Positions 39,723-47,924 of a stretch of DNA of 64,000 nucleotides are shown here, in pieces. Each line of letters begins with the position of its first letter. The stretch's first letter is position 1. Origin of the DNA: Streptomyces sp. CB02009. GTDB lineage: Bacteria; Actinomycetota; Actinomycetes; Streptomycetales; Streptomycetaceae. The DNA lies in contig NZ_LIVV01000010.1 in the NCBI RefSeq assembly GCF_001905825.1, forward strand, positions 1 to 64,000, read 5' to 3'. Below the pieces are notes generated by a model. It did not search any database and had not been told where the DNA came from. It saw only the letters and a program-made list of their open reading frames with translations. The position numbers and the translations under genes were made by a program.

Positions 39723-41156
39723 ATGTCCGCACGCCCTGACGCCGCCGTCGCCACCGTCGAGACCGCCGCCGCCCTGGTCGAGACCGCTTCCGCCGAGACC
39801 GCGGCCGAGACCGCCGACCCCTGCTGCGCCGCCCCGCTCCCGGTGCTCGGCCGGGACGTCACCGTCCCGCTCGTCACCGGCGGCGAGGTGACCTACGCGG
39901 CGCTCGACTACGCGGCCAGCGCCCCGGCCCTCCAGCGGGTGTGGGACGACGTCGCCGCGTACGCCCCCTACTACGGCAGCGTCCACCGCGGTGCCGGGTA
40001 CCTCTCCCAGCTCTCCACCGACCTCTTCGAGAACAGCCGGGTCACGGTCGCCGAGTTCCTCGACTGCCGCCCCGGCGACCAGGTCGTCTTCACCCGCTCC
40101 ACCACCGACTCGCTCAACCTGCTCGCCGCCACGCTGCCGGCCGACTGCCAGGTCTTCGTCTTCGAGACCGAGCACCACGCCTCGCTGCTGCCCTGGCGGG
40201 ACGCCCGCGTCACCTACCTCAACGCGCCGCGCACCCCTGAGCAGGCCGTCGCCACGCTGGAGCGGGCGCTCGCCGACCGCGACCCCTACGGCCCCGCCCT
40301 CGTCTGCGTCACCGGCGCCTCCAACGTGACCGGCGAGCTGTGGCCGGTGAAGGAGCTGGCCGCGGCCGCGCACGCCCACGGCGCCCGGATCGTGCTCGAC
40401 GCGGCCCAGCTCGCGCCCCACCACCCGGTCTCCGTCCAGGAGCTCGACGTGGACTGGATCGCCTTCTCCGGGCACAAGCTGTACGCGCCCTTCGGCTCCG
40501 GCGTCCTCGCGGGCCGCGCCGACTGGCTGCAGGACTCCGAGCCCTACCTCGCGGGCGGCGGCGCCTCCCGCAAGGTGGCCCGCCGGGCCGACGGCGGGGT
40601 GGACGTGGAGTGGCACACCACCGCGGCCCGCCACGAGGCCGGTTCCCCGAACGTCATCGGCGTCTACTCCATCGCCTCCGCCTGCAAGGCGCTCACCGAG
40701 GCCGGCTTCGACGGACTCGTCGAGCGGGAGCGGCACCTGATCGCGAAGGTCCGGGAGGGGCTCGCCGAGGTCCCCGAGGTCCGGGTGCTCTCGCTGTTCG
40801 GCGACGACGCGCCGCGCGTCGGCGTCATCTCCTTCGTCGTGGAGGGCTGGAACAGCTCCCACTTCGCCGCCGCGCTCTCCGCCGAGTACGGCATCGGCGT
40901 CCGCGACGGTCTCTTCTGCGCCCACCCGCTGGTCCGCACGCTGCTCGGCAGCGACCCGCAGGACCCGGGCGAGTGCGGCGCCCCCGAGGCGGCCCCGGGG
41001 GAGCGGTCGCTCAACGCCATCCGGGTGAGCTTCGGCGCCGGTACGCCGGACGAGCACGTGGAGCGGTTCGTCGGCGCCGTGAAGGAGCTCGTCCGCGACG
41101 GCGCGCAGTGGAAGTACCGCACCGAGGACGGCCGCTGCGTCCCGGACCGCGGCTGA
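39723..41156 (+). CDS. Class-V aminotransferase / cysteine desulfurase-like enzyme under SAM-IV control
   Basis: A 477-residue PLP enzyme. After an Ala/Glu/Thr-rich N-terminal stretch with a Cys pair (DPCCAAP), the fold has YAASAPALQRVWDD, FTRSTTDSLNLLA, ETEHHASLLPW and the PLP lysine in FSGHKLYAPFGSG. No desulfurase-like active-site SSC loop is evident; the region around GVRDGLFCAHPLVR carries the only candidate Cys. It may be a cysteine desulfurase, cysteine lyase or related sulfur enzyme. SAM-IV control supports a role in sulfur amino acid metabolism. GGGAG precedes the ATG at 39723. Confidence 0.85.
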   Translation: MSARPDAAVATVETAAALVETASAETAAETADPCCAAPLPVLGRDVTVPLVTGGEVTYAALDYAASAPALQRVWDDVAAYAPYYGSVHRGAGYLSQLSTDLFENSRVTVAEFLDCRPGDQVVFTRSTTDSLNLLAATLPADCQVFVFETEHHASLLPWRDARVTYLNAPRTPEQAVATLERALADRDPYGPALVCVTGASNVTGELWPVKELAAAAHAHGARIVLDAAQLAPHHPVSVQELDVDWIAFSGHKLYAPFGSGVLAGRADWLQDSEPYLAGGGASRKVARRADGGVDVEWHTTAARHEAGSPNVIGVYSIASACKALTEAGFDGLVERERHLIAKVREGLAEVPEVRVLSLFGDDAPRVGVISFVVEGWNSSHFAAALSAEYGIGVRDGLFCAHPLVRTLLGSDPQDPGECGAPEAAPGERSLNAIRVSFGAGTPDEHVERFVGAVKELVRDGAQWKYRTEDGRCVPDRG

Positions 41157-41174
41157 TCAGTCACTCGTACGGGT

Positions 41175-41206
41175 GAAGGGGGCCTCCCGAGTGGGAGGCC
41201 CCCTTC
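41175..41206. terminator. 14-bp stem bidirectional terminator
   Basis: GAAGGGGGCCTCCC and its perfect complement close on GAGT between the convergent aminotransferase and AsnC-type genes. Confidence 0.85.
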
Positions 41207-41227
41207 AGCCGTGCCGTGAACGAGGTC

Positions 41228-41509
41228 TCAGGACTCCAGACCGATGGCGAAGGCCGCCTCCAGATCGTGCTGGGAGTACGTGCGGAAGGCGACGTGCGTG
41301 TCCGTGGCCTCGACGCCCGGGATCTTGCTGATGCTGCCGGGGATGACGTCCGCCAGGTCGTCGTGGCGGGGCACGCGCACCATGGCGATGAGGTCGTAGG
41401 TGCCGGTCACCGAGAAGACCTCGCTGACGCTGTCGAGCCCGGCGATCGACTCGGCGATCTCGGGGATGCGGTCCACGCTGGTCTTGATGAGCACGATCGC
41501 GGTGATCAC
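41228..41509 (-). CDS. Stand-alone Lrp/AsnC ligand-binding (RAM) domain protein
   Basis: A 93-residue protein (MITAIVLIKTSVDRIPEIAESI...) matching only the C-terminal alpha-beta sandwich of Lrp/AsnC regulators; there is no helix-turn-helix. VFSVTGTYDLIAMVRV is the characteristic ligand/oligomer strand. Such proteins oligomerise and bind amino acids and may act on full-length Lrp proteins. The ATG at 41509 overlaps the stop of the upstream rhomboid gene (ATGA), so the two are co-translated. Confidence 0.9.
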   Translation of the reverse strand: MITAIVLIKTSVDRIPEIAESIAGLDSVSEVFSVTGTYDLIAMVRVPRHDDLADVIPGSISKIPGVEATDTHVAFRTYSQHDLEAAFAIGLES

Positions 41510-42249
41510 GGCTGGCTTTCTCCCTCGGTCGCCGCGGTTGGGGCTTTCACTCTATCCCCACCCCGGTAGCGCCCCCAGGCGTAGAGGAAGCCGACGGAGA
41601 AGCCCACCACGTGGGCCAGATAGGCGACGCCGGGACCCGCGCCCGCCGCCCGCGCCGCCAGCCACTGGAGCACGAACCAGAAGATCAGCACGATCCAGGC
41701 CGGGAAGCGCAGCGGCAGGAAGAAGAGGAAGGGGAAGAGACTGGTGACCCGGGAGCGCGGGAAGAGGAAGAGAAAGGCCCCGAGCACCCCGGAGATCGCC
41801 CCGGACGCCCCGACCAGGGTCTGCTCGCTGTTCGCGTGCGCCACCGCGTACCCGAGCAGGGCGAGGTAGCCCGTGCCCAGGTAGAAGAGGGCGAACTCGA
41901 CGGGACCCATGCGCTCCTCGGCCATCGCCCCGAAGACGTACAGGAACAGCATGTTTCCCAGCAGGTGGAGCCAGCTGCCGTGGACGAAGAGCGCGGTCAG
42001 CGGGGTGAGCAGGGCGCGGGGCTCGCCGCTCATCAGCTCGGCGGGGACGACCCCCCAGCGCCGGAAGTACTCGCCCTGCGCCGCCAGGAGCTCGTCCCCC
42101 GTGCCGTACACCGGGTTGAGGCCGGAGACGGGGCCGATCACGAAGAGCACGCAGCAGGCGGCGATCAGTCCGTACGTCACGGTGGGGCCGTTGAGGGCGC
42201 CCCGCCAGGCCCCCGGGACGGCACGGGCCGCGCCTCGCCAGTCGATCAT
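41506..42249 (-). CDS. Rhomboid family intramembrane serine protease
   Basis: A 247-residue membrane protease. The catalytic dyad is complete: Ser149 in GASGAISGVLGAF and His213 in YLAHVVGFSVGF, with Asn99 in HLLGNMLFLYVFG as oxyanion residue. Six membrane helices are apparent; the C-terminus is a short charged tail. The ATG at 42249 (MIDWRGAARAVPG) starts an N-terminal amphipathic segment. It cleaves transmembrane substrates, unknown here. It shares translation with the AsnC-type gene downstream. Confidence 0.93.
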   Translation of the reverse strand: MIDWRGAARAVPGAWRGALNGPTVTYGLIAACCVLFVIGPVSGLNPVYGTGDELLAAQGEYFRRWGVVPAELMSGEPRALLTPLTALFVHGSWLHLLGNMLFLYVFGAMAEERMGPVEFALFYLGTGYLALLGYAVAHANSEQTLVGASGAISGVLGAFLFLFPRSRVTSLFPFLFFLPLRFPAWIVLIFWFVLQWLAARAAGAGPGVAYLAHVVGFSVGFLYAWGRYRGGDRVKAPTAATEGESQP

Positions 42250-42406
42250 GGACAGATCATGGCGTACCGGGGCCGAACTGGACAGAGTGCCTCGCCGTGC
42301 CCCGGGGTACCGGCGAGGCCGTAGGGTACGGGCAGTACGACCGCAGTTCGACGGCGCACCGCGGCTCCCGCACCTGGTACCACGCAACAGGAAGAAGGAC
42401 GGCACG

Positions 42407-42649
42407 ATGACGACGGTTCCCCTGCCGACCGCCGACACCCGGTGGCGCTGCACGCTCTGCGGCAACCTGACCCGATTCGACGTGACGCGCTCCTCCAAGG
42501 TCGTGGAGTACGTCCATCTGGACCTCGCGGGAGACCCGACGGTCGAGGAGCGGCAGGTGGTCAGTGAGACCATCGAGTCGGTCCGCTGCCGCTGGTGCAA
42601 CGCGGTGGACCAGATCGAACTGGTGGACAGGCCGGGCGCCGCCTCCTGA
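42407..42649 (+). CDS. Small zinc-ribbon protein
   Basis: An 80-residue protein with two CxxC pairs (WRCTLCGNLTRFDV and SVRCRWCNAVDQIE) about 45 residues apart, expected to bind one zinc. The middle, SSKVVEYVHLDLAGDPTVEER, is polar. The function is unknown; its constant position 33 bp before the NYN-domain gene suggests a common role in RNA metabolism. GAAGAAGG precedes the ATG at 42407. Confidence 0.82.
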   Translation: MTTVPLPTADTRWRCTLCGNLTRFDVTRSSKVVEYVHLDLAGDPTVEERQVVSETIESVRCRWCNAVDQIELVDRPGAAS

Positions 42650-42682
42650 GGGACGGCGCGGACGACATAGGGGTGACGGATC

Positions 42683-44047
42683 GTGGAGCAGCCCGCGCAC
42701 GGTGGAGAGCCGGCCGGCGCGGCAGGTGACGCTGCCGAGACGCTCGACCACCCACTGCCGGAAGGCGTACGGCGGCGGGTCGTCGCGCTGGTCGCCGACG
42801 CCTTCGGCGGGCTGACCGTCGCGGAGCTGCCCGCACCCCTGAGGCAGTACGCCCGGTTCACCGCGAGCCGGCGCGCCAAGTTCGCCGGGAACGCCATGGC
42901 GGCGGCCCTGGAGAGCGACCCGCTGTTCCGGCAGCGGATCGGCGAGCGCTTCAAGCAGGGCCAGCCCGAGCTGGCCGGAGCCGTCGAGACCGGCACCCCG
43001 CCGGCCGCGGCCGACCCCGTCGACGTGGCGGCCGCGGCCTATGTGCTGCGCCCGCCGGGCTGGGTCAAGCTGGTGGCCGCCGCGGGCGAGGAGGCCCTGC
43101 GCGTCGACGCCGAGCGGGCCGACGAGGCGGGCCGGCGCGAGCTGGAACGGCTGCGCGAGGAACTCGCCGCCGCCCGGGACCGCTCGCGCGGCGAGACCGA
43201 GCAGTTGCGGCACGACCTGGAGGCGGCCAGGAAGGAAGCGGAATCGCTTCACCGCAAGCTGCGCAGCGCCCAGAGCGACGTGAAGCGCGGCGAGGCCGCG
43301 CTGCGCCGCGTCCAGGGCGAGATCGACGCCGCGAAGGCGGAGGCGGCCGCCCAGGTGTCGTCCGCCGAGAGCGAGAGCCGGCGGCTCAAGGCCCGGCTCG
43401 GCGAGGTCGAGGCCGCCCTGGAGGCGAGCCGCAGAACGGCCCGCGAGGGGCGCTCGGTGGAGGACATGCGGCTGCGGCTGCTGCTCGACACCGTGCTCGA
43501 CGCCGCCCAGGGGCTGCGCCGCGAACTCGCGCTGCCTCCCGTGTCGGTGCACCCGGCCGACACCGTGGACGCGGTGGAGCCGGGGCGGATGTCCCCGAAG
43601 GACATCGCGGCGCGGGCGCTCTCCGAGACCGACCCGGCGCTGCTCGACCAGCTCCTGGCGCTGCCGCAGGCCCATCTGGTCGTCGACGGCTACAACGTCA
43701 CCAAGACCGGTTATCCCACGATGCCGTTGGAGAAGCAGCGGCTGCGGCTGCTGGGCAGCCTGTCGGCCCTCGCGGCCCGCTCGGGCGCCGAGGTCACCTG
43801 CGTCTTCGACGGGGCGGAGCTGGCGGCCCCGGTGCTCCTCGCGCCGCCGCGCGGGGTGCGGGTGCTGTTCTCCAAGCCCGGCGTGACCGCCGACGAGTTG
43901 ATCCGCCAACTGGTGCGGGCCGAGCCGCCGGGCCGGCCGGTCGTGGTGGTCTCCACCGACCGCGAGGTGGCCGACGGGGTGGCGAAGGCCGGGGCGCGCC
44001 CCGTGGCGTCCGCCTTGCTGCTGAAGCGGCTTTCGCGGCTTTCCTGA
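42683..44047 (+). CDS. NYN (PIN-like) domain RNA-binding/nuclease protein with coiled coil
   Basis: A 454-residue protein. Residues 20-120 are a helical domain (LRQYARFTASRRAKFAGN), residues 135-260 a long coiled coil rich in Glu/Arg/Ala, and residues 325-454 a YacP-like NYN domain: HLVVDGYNVTKTGYP, CVFDGAELAAPV and VVVVSTDREVADGVAKAGA, with the acidic residues of a metal-dependent nuclease site. YacP relatives cut rRNA or mRNA. The GTG at 42683 was chosen as first start after the zinc-ribbon gene. Stop TGA at 44045-44047. Confidence 0.88.
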   Translation: MEQPAHGGEPAGAAGDAAETLDHPLPEGVRRRVVALVADAFGGLTVAELPAPLRQYARFTASRRAKFAGNAMAAALESDPLFRQRIGERFKQGQPELAGAVETGTPPAAADPVDVAAAAYVLRPPGWVKLVAAAGEEALRVDAERADEAGRRELERLREELAAARDRSRGETEQLRHDLEAARKEAESLHRKLRSAQSDVKRGEAALRRVQGEIDAAKAEAAAQVSSAESESRRLKARLGEVEAALEASRRTAREGRSVEDMRLRLLLDTVLDAAQGLRRELALPPVSVHPADTVDAVEPGRMSPKDIAARALSETDPALLDQLLALPQAHLVVDGYNVTKTGYPTMPLEKQRLRLLGSLSALAARSGAEVTCVFDGAELAAPVLLAPPRGVRVLFSKPGVTADELIRQLVRAEPPGRPVVVVSTDREVADGVAKAGARPVASALLLKRLSRLS

Positions 44048-44062
44048 TGCATCGCCGCACAT

Positions 44063-44075
44063 CACAACTGTTGTG
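44063..44075. promoter_or_regulatory. Palindrome CACAACTGTTGTG upstream of the NlpC/P60 gene
   Basis: Six-base perfect arms around one T, in an unusually AT-rich 150-bp stretch (44048-44200). It lies about 105 bp upstream of the promoter hexamers and may be a regulator site. Confidence 0.4.
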
Positions 44076-44178
44076 TCATATGCCCGGATTCTGGAGGGCG
44101 GACCGTCAAGTGCCCATCACTGGCTGTGTGCTGCGTGTAAATTAAGTGGTCGCTGAGCGATATTTTTGCCAGTGGGAT

Positions 44179-44208
44179 TTGAACTGATCACAACTTGGTC
44201 ACTAGGGT
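44179..44208 (+). promoter_or_regulatory. Promoter of the first NlpC/P60 gene
   Basis: TTGAAC (44179-44184), an 18-bp spacer and TAGGGT (44203-44208) form the best consensus promoter in the window. It implies a 5' leader of about 100 nt with GC-rich hairpins (for example GGCGG/CCGCC near 44250-44267) before the AAGAAGGAG ribosome binding site. Confidence 0.7.
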
Positions 44209-44314
44209 CGGGGCTCGAACCTTCGCGCGGTTGATCACCCATCCGGGGTGGCGGCGGAGGAACCGCCTGCCCGTGACCGGTTGGGCGGCTCTGAGGAAGA
44301 AGGAGCTCGCCTTC

Positions 44315-45364
44315 GTGGCGTCCCACCGTCGACCCAAGCAGCCGAGCCGCATGCGCGTGACCGTACTCACCGCGACCGCGGCCGCCGCCGTAGCGCTCAC
44401 CGCCCAGACGGGCGCCCAGGCGGCCCCCGCCAAGCCCACGATCGACGAGGTCAAGTCGAAGGTCGACAAGCTGCACCACGAGGCCGAGGAGGCCACGGAG
44501 CAGTACAACCTCGCCGAGGAGCGCCGCGGCAAGCTGCAGCAGGAGATCGGCAACCTCCAGGACAAGGTGGCCCGGGGCCAGCAGGAGCTCAACACCCTGC
44601 GCGACCAGATCGGTTCGGTCGCCAGCGCCCAGTACCGCTCCGGCGGCATCGACCCGGCCCTCCAGCTCTTCCTCTCCGCCGACCCGGACACCTACCTCGA
44701 CAAGGCGTCCGCGATCGACCAGCTCGGCGCCCAGCAGGCCGACGTCCTCTCCTCGATCCAGGCCAAGCAGCGGAGCCTCGCGCAGCAGCGCGCCGAGGCC
44801 ACCACGAAGCTCGAGGACCTCCAGGACGTCCGCAAGACGCTCGGCGAGAAGAAGAAGAAGTTCCAGGGCAAGCTGGCCGAGGCCCGCAAGCTCCTCAACA
44901 CGCTGACCGAGGCCGAGCGGGCCAAGATGCGCCAGCAGGAGCAGGAGCAGGCACAGCGTGCCAGCCGCGCCGCCGGCGAGCGGATCGACCTCGGCAACGA
45001 GGCCCCCGCCTCCGGCTTCGGTGCCGCCGCGCTGAGCGCCGCCGCCACCCGCGTCGGCATGCCGTACGCCTCCGGCCACGAGGGCCCCAACTCGTTCGAC
45101 TGCTCCGGTCTGACCCAGTGGGCCTACGGCAAGGCCGGCGTCAACCTCACCCGCACCACGTACACCCAGCAGAACGACGGTACGAAGATCGGCCGCAGCC
45201 AGCTCAAGCCGGGCGACCTGGTCTTCTTCAACGGCCTGTCGCACGTCGGTCTGTACGCGGGCAACAACACGGTCCTGCACGCCCCGTACTCGGGCGTCAA
45301 CGTCCGCTACGAGTCCATGAACACGCTGGGCTCCTTCCAGTTCGGTGTCCGCATCGGCGGCTGA
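44315..45364 (+). CDS. NlpC/P60 family cell-wall endopeptidase, copy 1
   Basis: A 349-residue secreted protein. A signal peptide (MRVTVLTATAAAAVALTAQ region, cleavage after QAA) is followed by a coiled coil of about 200 residues, then an NlpC/P60 domain with catalytic Cys in NSFDCSGLTQWAYG, His in LSHVGLYAGN and a polar His in VLHAPYSG. It cuts peptide cross-bridges in peptidoglycan. The GTG at 44315 (VASHRRPKQPS) follows AAGAAGGAG and equals the start of the next paralogue (VASHRRPAR), supporting both starts. Confidence 0.92.
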   Translation: MASHRRPKQPSRMRVTVLTATAAAAVALTAQTGAQAAPAKPTIDEVKSKVDKLHHEAEEATEQYNLAEERRGKLQQEIGNLQDKVARGQQELNTLRDQIGSVASAQYRSGGIDPALQLFLSADPDTYLDKASAIDQLGAQQADVLSSIQAKQRSLAQQRAEATTKLEDLQDVRKTLGEKKKKFQGKLAEARKLLNTLTEAERAKMRQQEQEQAQRASRAAGERIDLGNEAPASGFGAAALSAAATRVGMPYASGHEGPNSFDCSGLTQWAYGKAGVNLTRTTYTQQNDGTKIGRSQLKPGDLVFFNGLSHVGLYAGNNTVLHAPYSGVNVRYESMNTLGSFQFGVRIGG

Positions 45365-45431
45365 CCCGCCCCGACGCGACCCGCGCAGCCGTACCGCCCA
45401 ATCGGGTGGTTCGCCGCGACGCGAGCTGACC

Positions 45432-45472
45432 TGACGCCCCGCCGGTGACCTGTGATCTCCGGCGGGGCGTCA
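45432..45472 (+). terminator. 14-bp stem terminator between the NlpC/P60 paralogues
   Basis: TGACGCCCCGCCGG and its complement flank a 13-base loop, followed by CTTT. It suggests separate transcription of the two genes. Confidence 0.75.
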
Positions 45473-45564
45473 CTTTGCGTGCCCGGCGCCTTCGTTGGAC
45501 GCGGACTGATCAACGGCTACTGTCTGCCGCGCCAGTCAGCGTCGAGCCGAACGGAGCGCGATTC

Positions 45565-46575
45565 GTGGCGTCCCACCGCCGACCCGCCAGGGTCACCGTC
45601 CTCACCGCCGCCGCGGCCACCGCCGCGGCGACCCTCGGGGCCGTCCCCGCGAGCGCCGAGCCCGGTGCCGGGGCCGCGGCCACCCGTGCCACGGTGGACC
45701 GCCTCTTCGAGGAGGCCGAGCAGGCCACCGAGGGCTACCACCGGGCGGACGAGAAGGCGGACGCGCTGCGCCGGACGGTCTCCCAGGCCCAGGACAGCCT
45801 CGCCCGGGGCCAGGAGCGCATCAACCACATGCGGGGCGCGCTCGGTTCGGTCGCCGGCGCCCAGTACCGCTCCGGCGGCATCGACCCCGCCCTCGCCCTG
45901 CTGCTCTCCTCCGACCCGGACACCTACCTCGACCGGGCCTCCGCCCTCGACCGGATCACGGCCCGCCAGGGAGCCGCGCTCGGCGAGCTCCGGCGGGAGC
46001 AGCGCCGGCTGAGCCAGCAGCGGTCCGAGGCCCGCACGGCCCTGGCCGAGCTGGAGCGCAGCCGGGCCGAGGTCGCCCGCCACAAGCGCGTCGTCGAGGG
46101 CAAGCTCGCCGAGGCCCGCAGGGTCCTCGCCCGCCTCACCGTCGAGGAGCGCGCCGACTTCGACCGGGCCTCCCGGTCCGGCGGACGCGCGGAGGAGCTG
46201 CCGCCGATGGCCGAGGCGGCCCCGGGCTCCTCCCGGGCCGCCGCCGCGGTGATCGCCGCCCGCAGCGCGGTCGGCAAGCCCTATGTGTGGGGGGCGACCG
46301 GGCCCTCCGGCTTCGACTGCTCGGGCCTGATGGTCTGGTCGTACGGGAAGGCCGGCATCAGCCTGCCGCGGACCTCGTCCGCGCAGCGGTACGCGGGCCG
46401 GCAGGTGCCGCTCTCGCAGGCGCAGCCCGGTGACCTCGTCACGTACCGCGGCGACGCGAGCCATGTGGGGATCTACGCCGGCAACGGCCAGGTCATCCAC
46501 GCCCCCTACCCGGGCGCGCGGGTCCGCTACGACCCGGTGAACATGATGTCGCACGTGACGGTGACCCGGGTCTGA
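45565..46575 (+). CDS. NlpC/P60 family cell-wall endopeptidase, copy 2
   Basis: A 336-residue paralogue of the preceding gene with the same order: signal peptide, coiled coil (about residues 40-215) containing the shared block GSVAGAQYRSGGIDPALALL, then NlpC/P60 domain with catalytic Cys in SGFDCSGLMVWSYG and His in ASHVGIYAGNGQ. Compared with copy 1 the coiled coil is more Arg-rich. GTG at 45565 with ACGGAG upstream. The pair arose by tandem duplication and has diverged, which may give different substrates or timing. Confidence 0.92.
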   Translation: MASHRRPARVTVLTAAAATAAATLGAVPASAEPGAGAAATRATVDRLFEEAEQATEGYHRADEKADALRRTVSQAQDSLARGQERINHMRGALGSVAGAQYRSGGIDPALALLLSSDPDTYLDRASALDRITARQGAALGELRREQRRLSQQRSEARTALAELERSRAEVARHKRVVEGKLAEARRVLARLTVEERADFDRASRSGGRAEELPPMAEAAPGSSRAAAAVIAARSAVGKPYVWGATGPSGFDCSGLMVWSYGKAGISLPRTSSAQRYAGRQVPLSQAQPGDLVTYRGDASHVGIYAGNGQVIHAPYPGARVRYDPVNMMSHVTVTRV

Positions 46576-46665
46576 GGCGGGTCAGGGCCGGTCCCGGGGC
46601 GGATCCGGACCTGCCGCGAGCCCGGGCCGGGGCCGTACCGGAAGCAGTTCCCGCCGGTCCGACCG

Positions 46666-46671
46666 TACGAT
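46666..46671 (+). promoter_or_regulatory. -10 element TACGAT before the zincin-like lipoprotein gene
   Basis: TACGAT, then CGGAGGC, then the GTG at 46679. The gap also contains GGAGG, so the site could be read as a leaderless -10 or as a ribosome binding site of a longer transcript. Confidence 0.4.
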
Positions 46672-46678
46672 CGGAGGC

Positions 46679-47908
46679 GTGTCAGGTCAGGGGTGTGGAG
46701 CGCGGAGGCCGGTGACGGCCTGCCTGACGGCCCTGCTGCTCCTCCTCGCGGGGCTCGTCGGCTGCGGCGCGTCCGCCGACCGGCCCGCCGACACGGCCGC
46801 CCGGGAGATACAGGCGCTCCTCGACCGGCACGCCAGGGCGCTCCTCGACCGCGACCGGCCCGGCTACCTGGCCGCCGTCGACCCCGCGTACGCCCCGACC
46901 GCCCTCACCGTGTTCCGGCGCCTCGCGACGGTGCCCGTCGACGGCTGGACCTACCGGCTCACCGGGGTCGACCGCACGGCCGACGACCGCGCCACCGTCC
47001 GCGCCGACCTCGGCTACCGGCTCAAGGGCCATGACAGGCGGCCCGCCACCGGCGGCCGGGTCCTCGACCTGGCCGAGCGGGACGGACGCTGGTACGTGAC
47101 CGGCGACCGTCCGGCACCGGGCGCGCCCCGGCACCTCTGGGAGCAGGGCGACGTGACGACCGTCCGGGGCGCCCGCTCGCTCGTCCTCGGCGTCGGCCAG
47201 AAGCCCGAGCGGCTCCGGGAGATCGCCGCGGCGGCCGACCGCGCCGTGCCGGTCGTCTCCGCCGCGTGGCCCTCCGGGTGGGCCCGTGACGTGGTGGTCC
47301 TCGTGCCCGGGTCGCTGGCGGGGATGGGCGAGCTCCTCGGGGCGCCGGGGAGCTCCTACCGGGGCATCGCCGCCGTCACCACGGGGGAGACCCGGGGCGG
47401 CGCGGACGCCCCCGCGGACCGGGTGATCGTGAACCCGGAGGCGTACGGGGTCCTGGGGGAGTTCGGCCGGCAGCTCGTCCTCACCCACGAGACCGTCCAC
47501 GTCGCCACCCGGGCCGCCACCACCCCGTCGACCCCGGTCTGGCTCTCCGAGGGCTTCGCCGACTGGGTCGCCTACCGGGACGCCGACCGCACCGCCGCCC
47601 AGGCCGCCCCCGAGCTGGGCCGCGCGGTCCGGGCGGGCCAGCTGCCGGCCCGGCTCCCGGACGACCCCGCCTTCTCCTTCGGCGCGGACGCGGAGTCGCT
47701 GGCCAGGGCGTACGAGGGCGGCTGGCTGGCCTGCGAGCTGGTCGCGGACCGCTGGGGCGACGCGAAGCTGACCGACTTCTACCGGGCGGTGGGCGCGCAC
47801 CCGGGCCGGGAGGGCGCCGTGGAGAAGGCCCTCCAGGAGGTGCTCGGCACCACCCCGGAGGAGTTCACCGCCGACTGGCGGGAGTACCTGGTGAAGCGGC
47901 TGGGGTAG
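46679..47908 (+). CDS. Lipoprotein with zinc metallopeptidase (HExxH) domain
   Basis: A 409-residue protein. Signal peptide and lipobox LVG-Cys29 predict surface anchoring. Residues 40-150 look like an NTF2-type accessory domain. The C-terminal half is a gluzincin-like (peptidase MA) domain: HETVH (His270, Glu271, His274) and WLSEGFADW with Glu291 as third zinc ligand. The substrate is unknown; the position behind two wall hydrolases suggests an envelope role. It ends only 16 bp from the convergent PadR gene. Confidence 0.82.
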   Translation: MSGQGCGARRPVTACLTALLLLLAGLVGCGASADRPADTAAREIQALLDRHARALLDRDRPGYLAAVDPAYAPTALTVFRRLATVPVDGWTYRLTGVDRTADDRATVRADLGYRLKGHDRRPATGGRVLDLAERDGRWYVTGDRPAPGAPRHLWEQGDVTTVRGARSLVLGVGQKPERLREIAAAADRAVPVVSAAWPSGWARDVVVLVPGSLAGMGELLGAPGSSYRGIAAVTTGETRGGADAPADRVIVNPEAYGVLGEFGRQLVLTHETVHVATRAATTPSTPVWLSEGFADWVAYRDADRTAAQAAPELGRAVRAGQLPARLPDDPAFSFGADAESLARAYEGGWLACELVADRWGDAKLTDFYRAVGAHPGREGAVEKALQEVLGTTPEEFTADWREYLVKRLG

Positions 47909-47924
47909 GCGCTGTGCGGCGGGT

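Noticed and set aside
44215..44314. c-di-AMP (ydaO) riboswitch upstream of the NlpC/P60 gene
   Set aside because: The core motifs I would expect (GGGGGACCCA, GGGGUGAA, CCGACAGCUAACC-like) are absent, although a structured leader is present.
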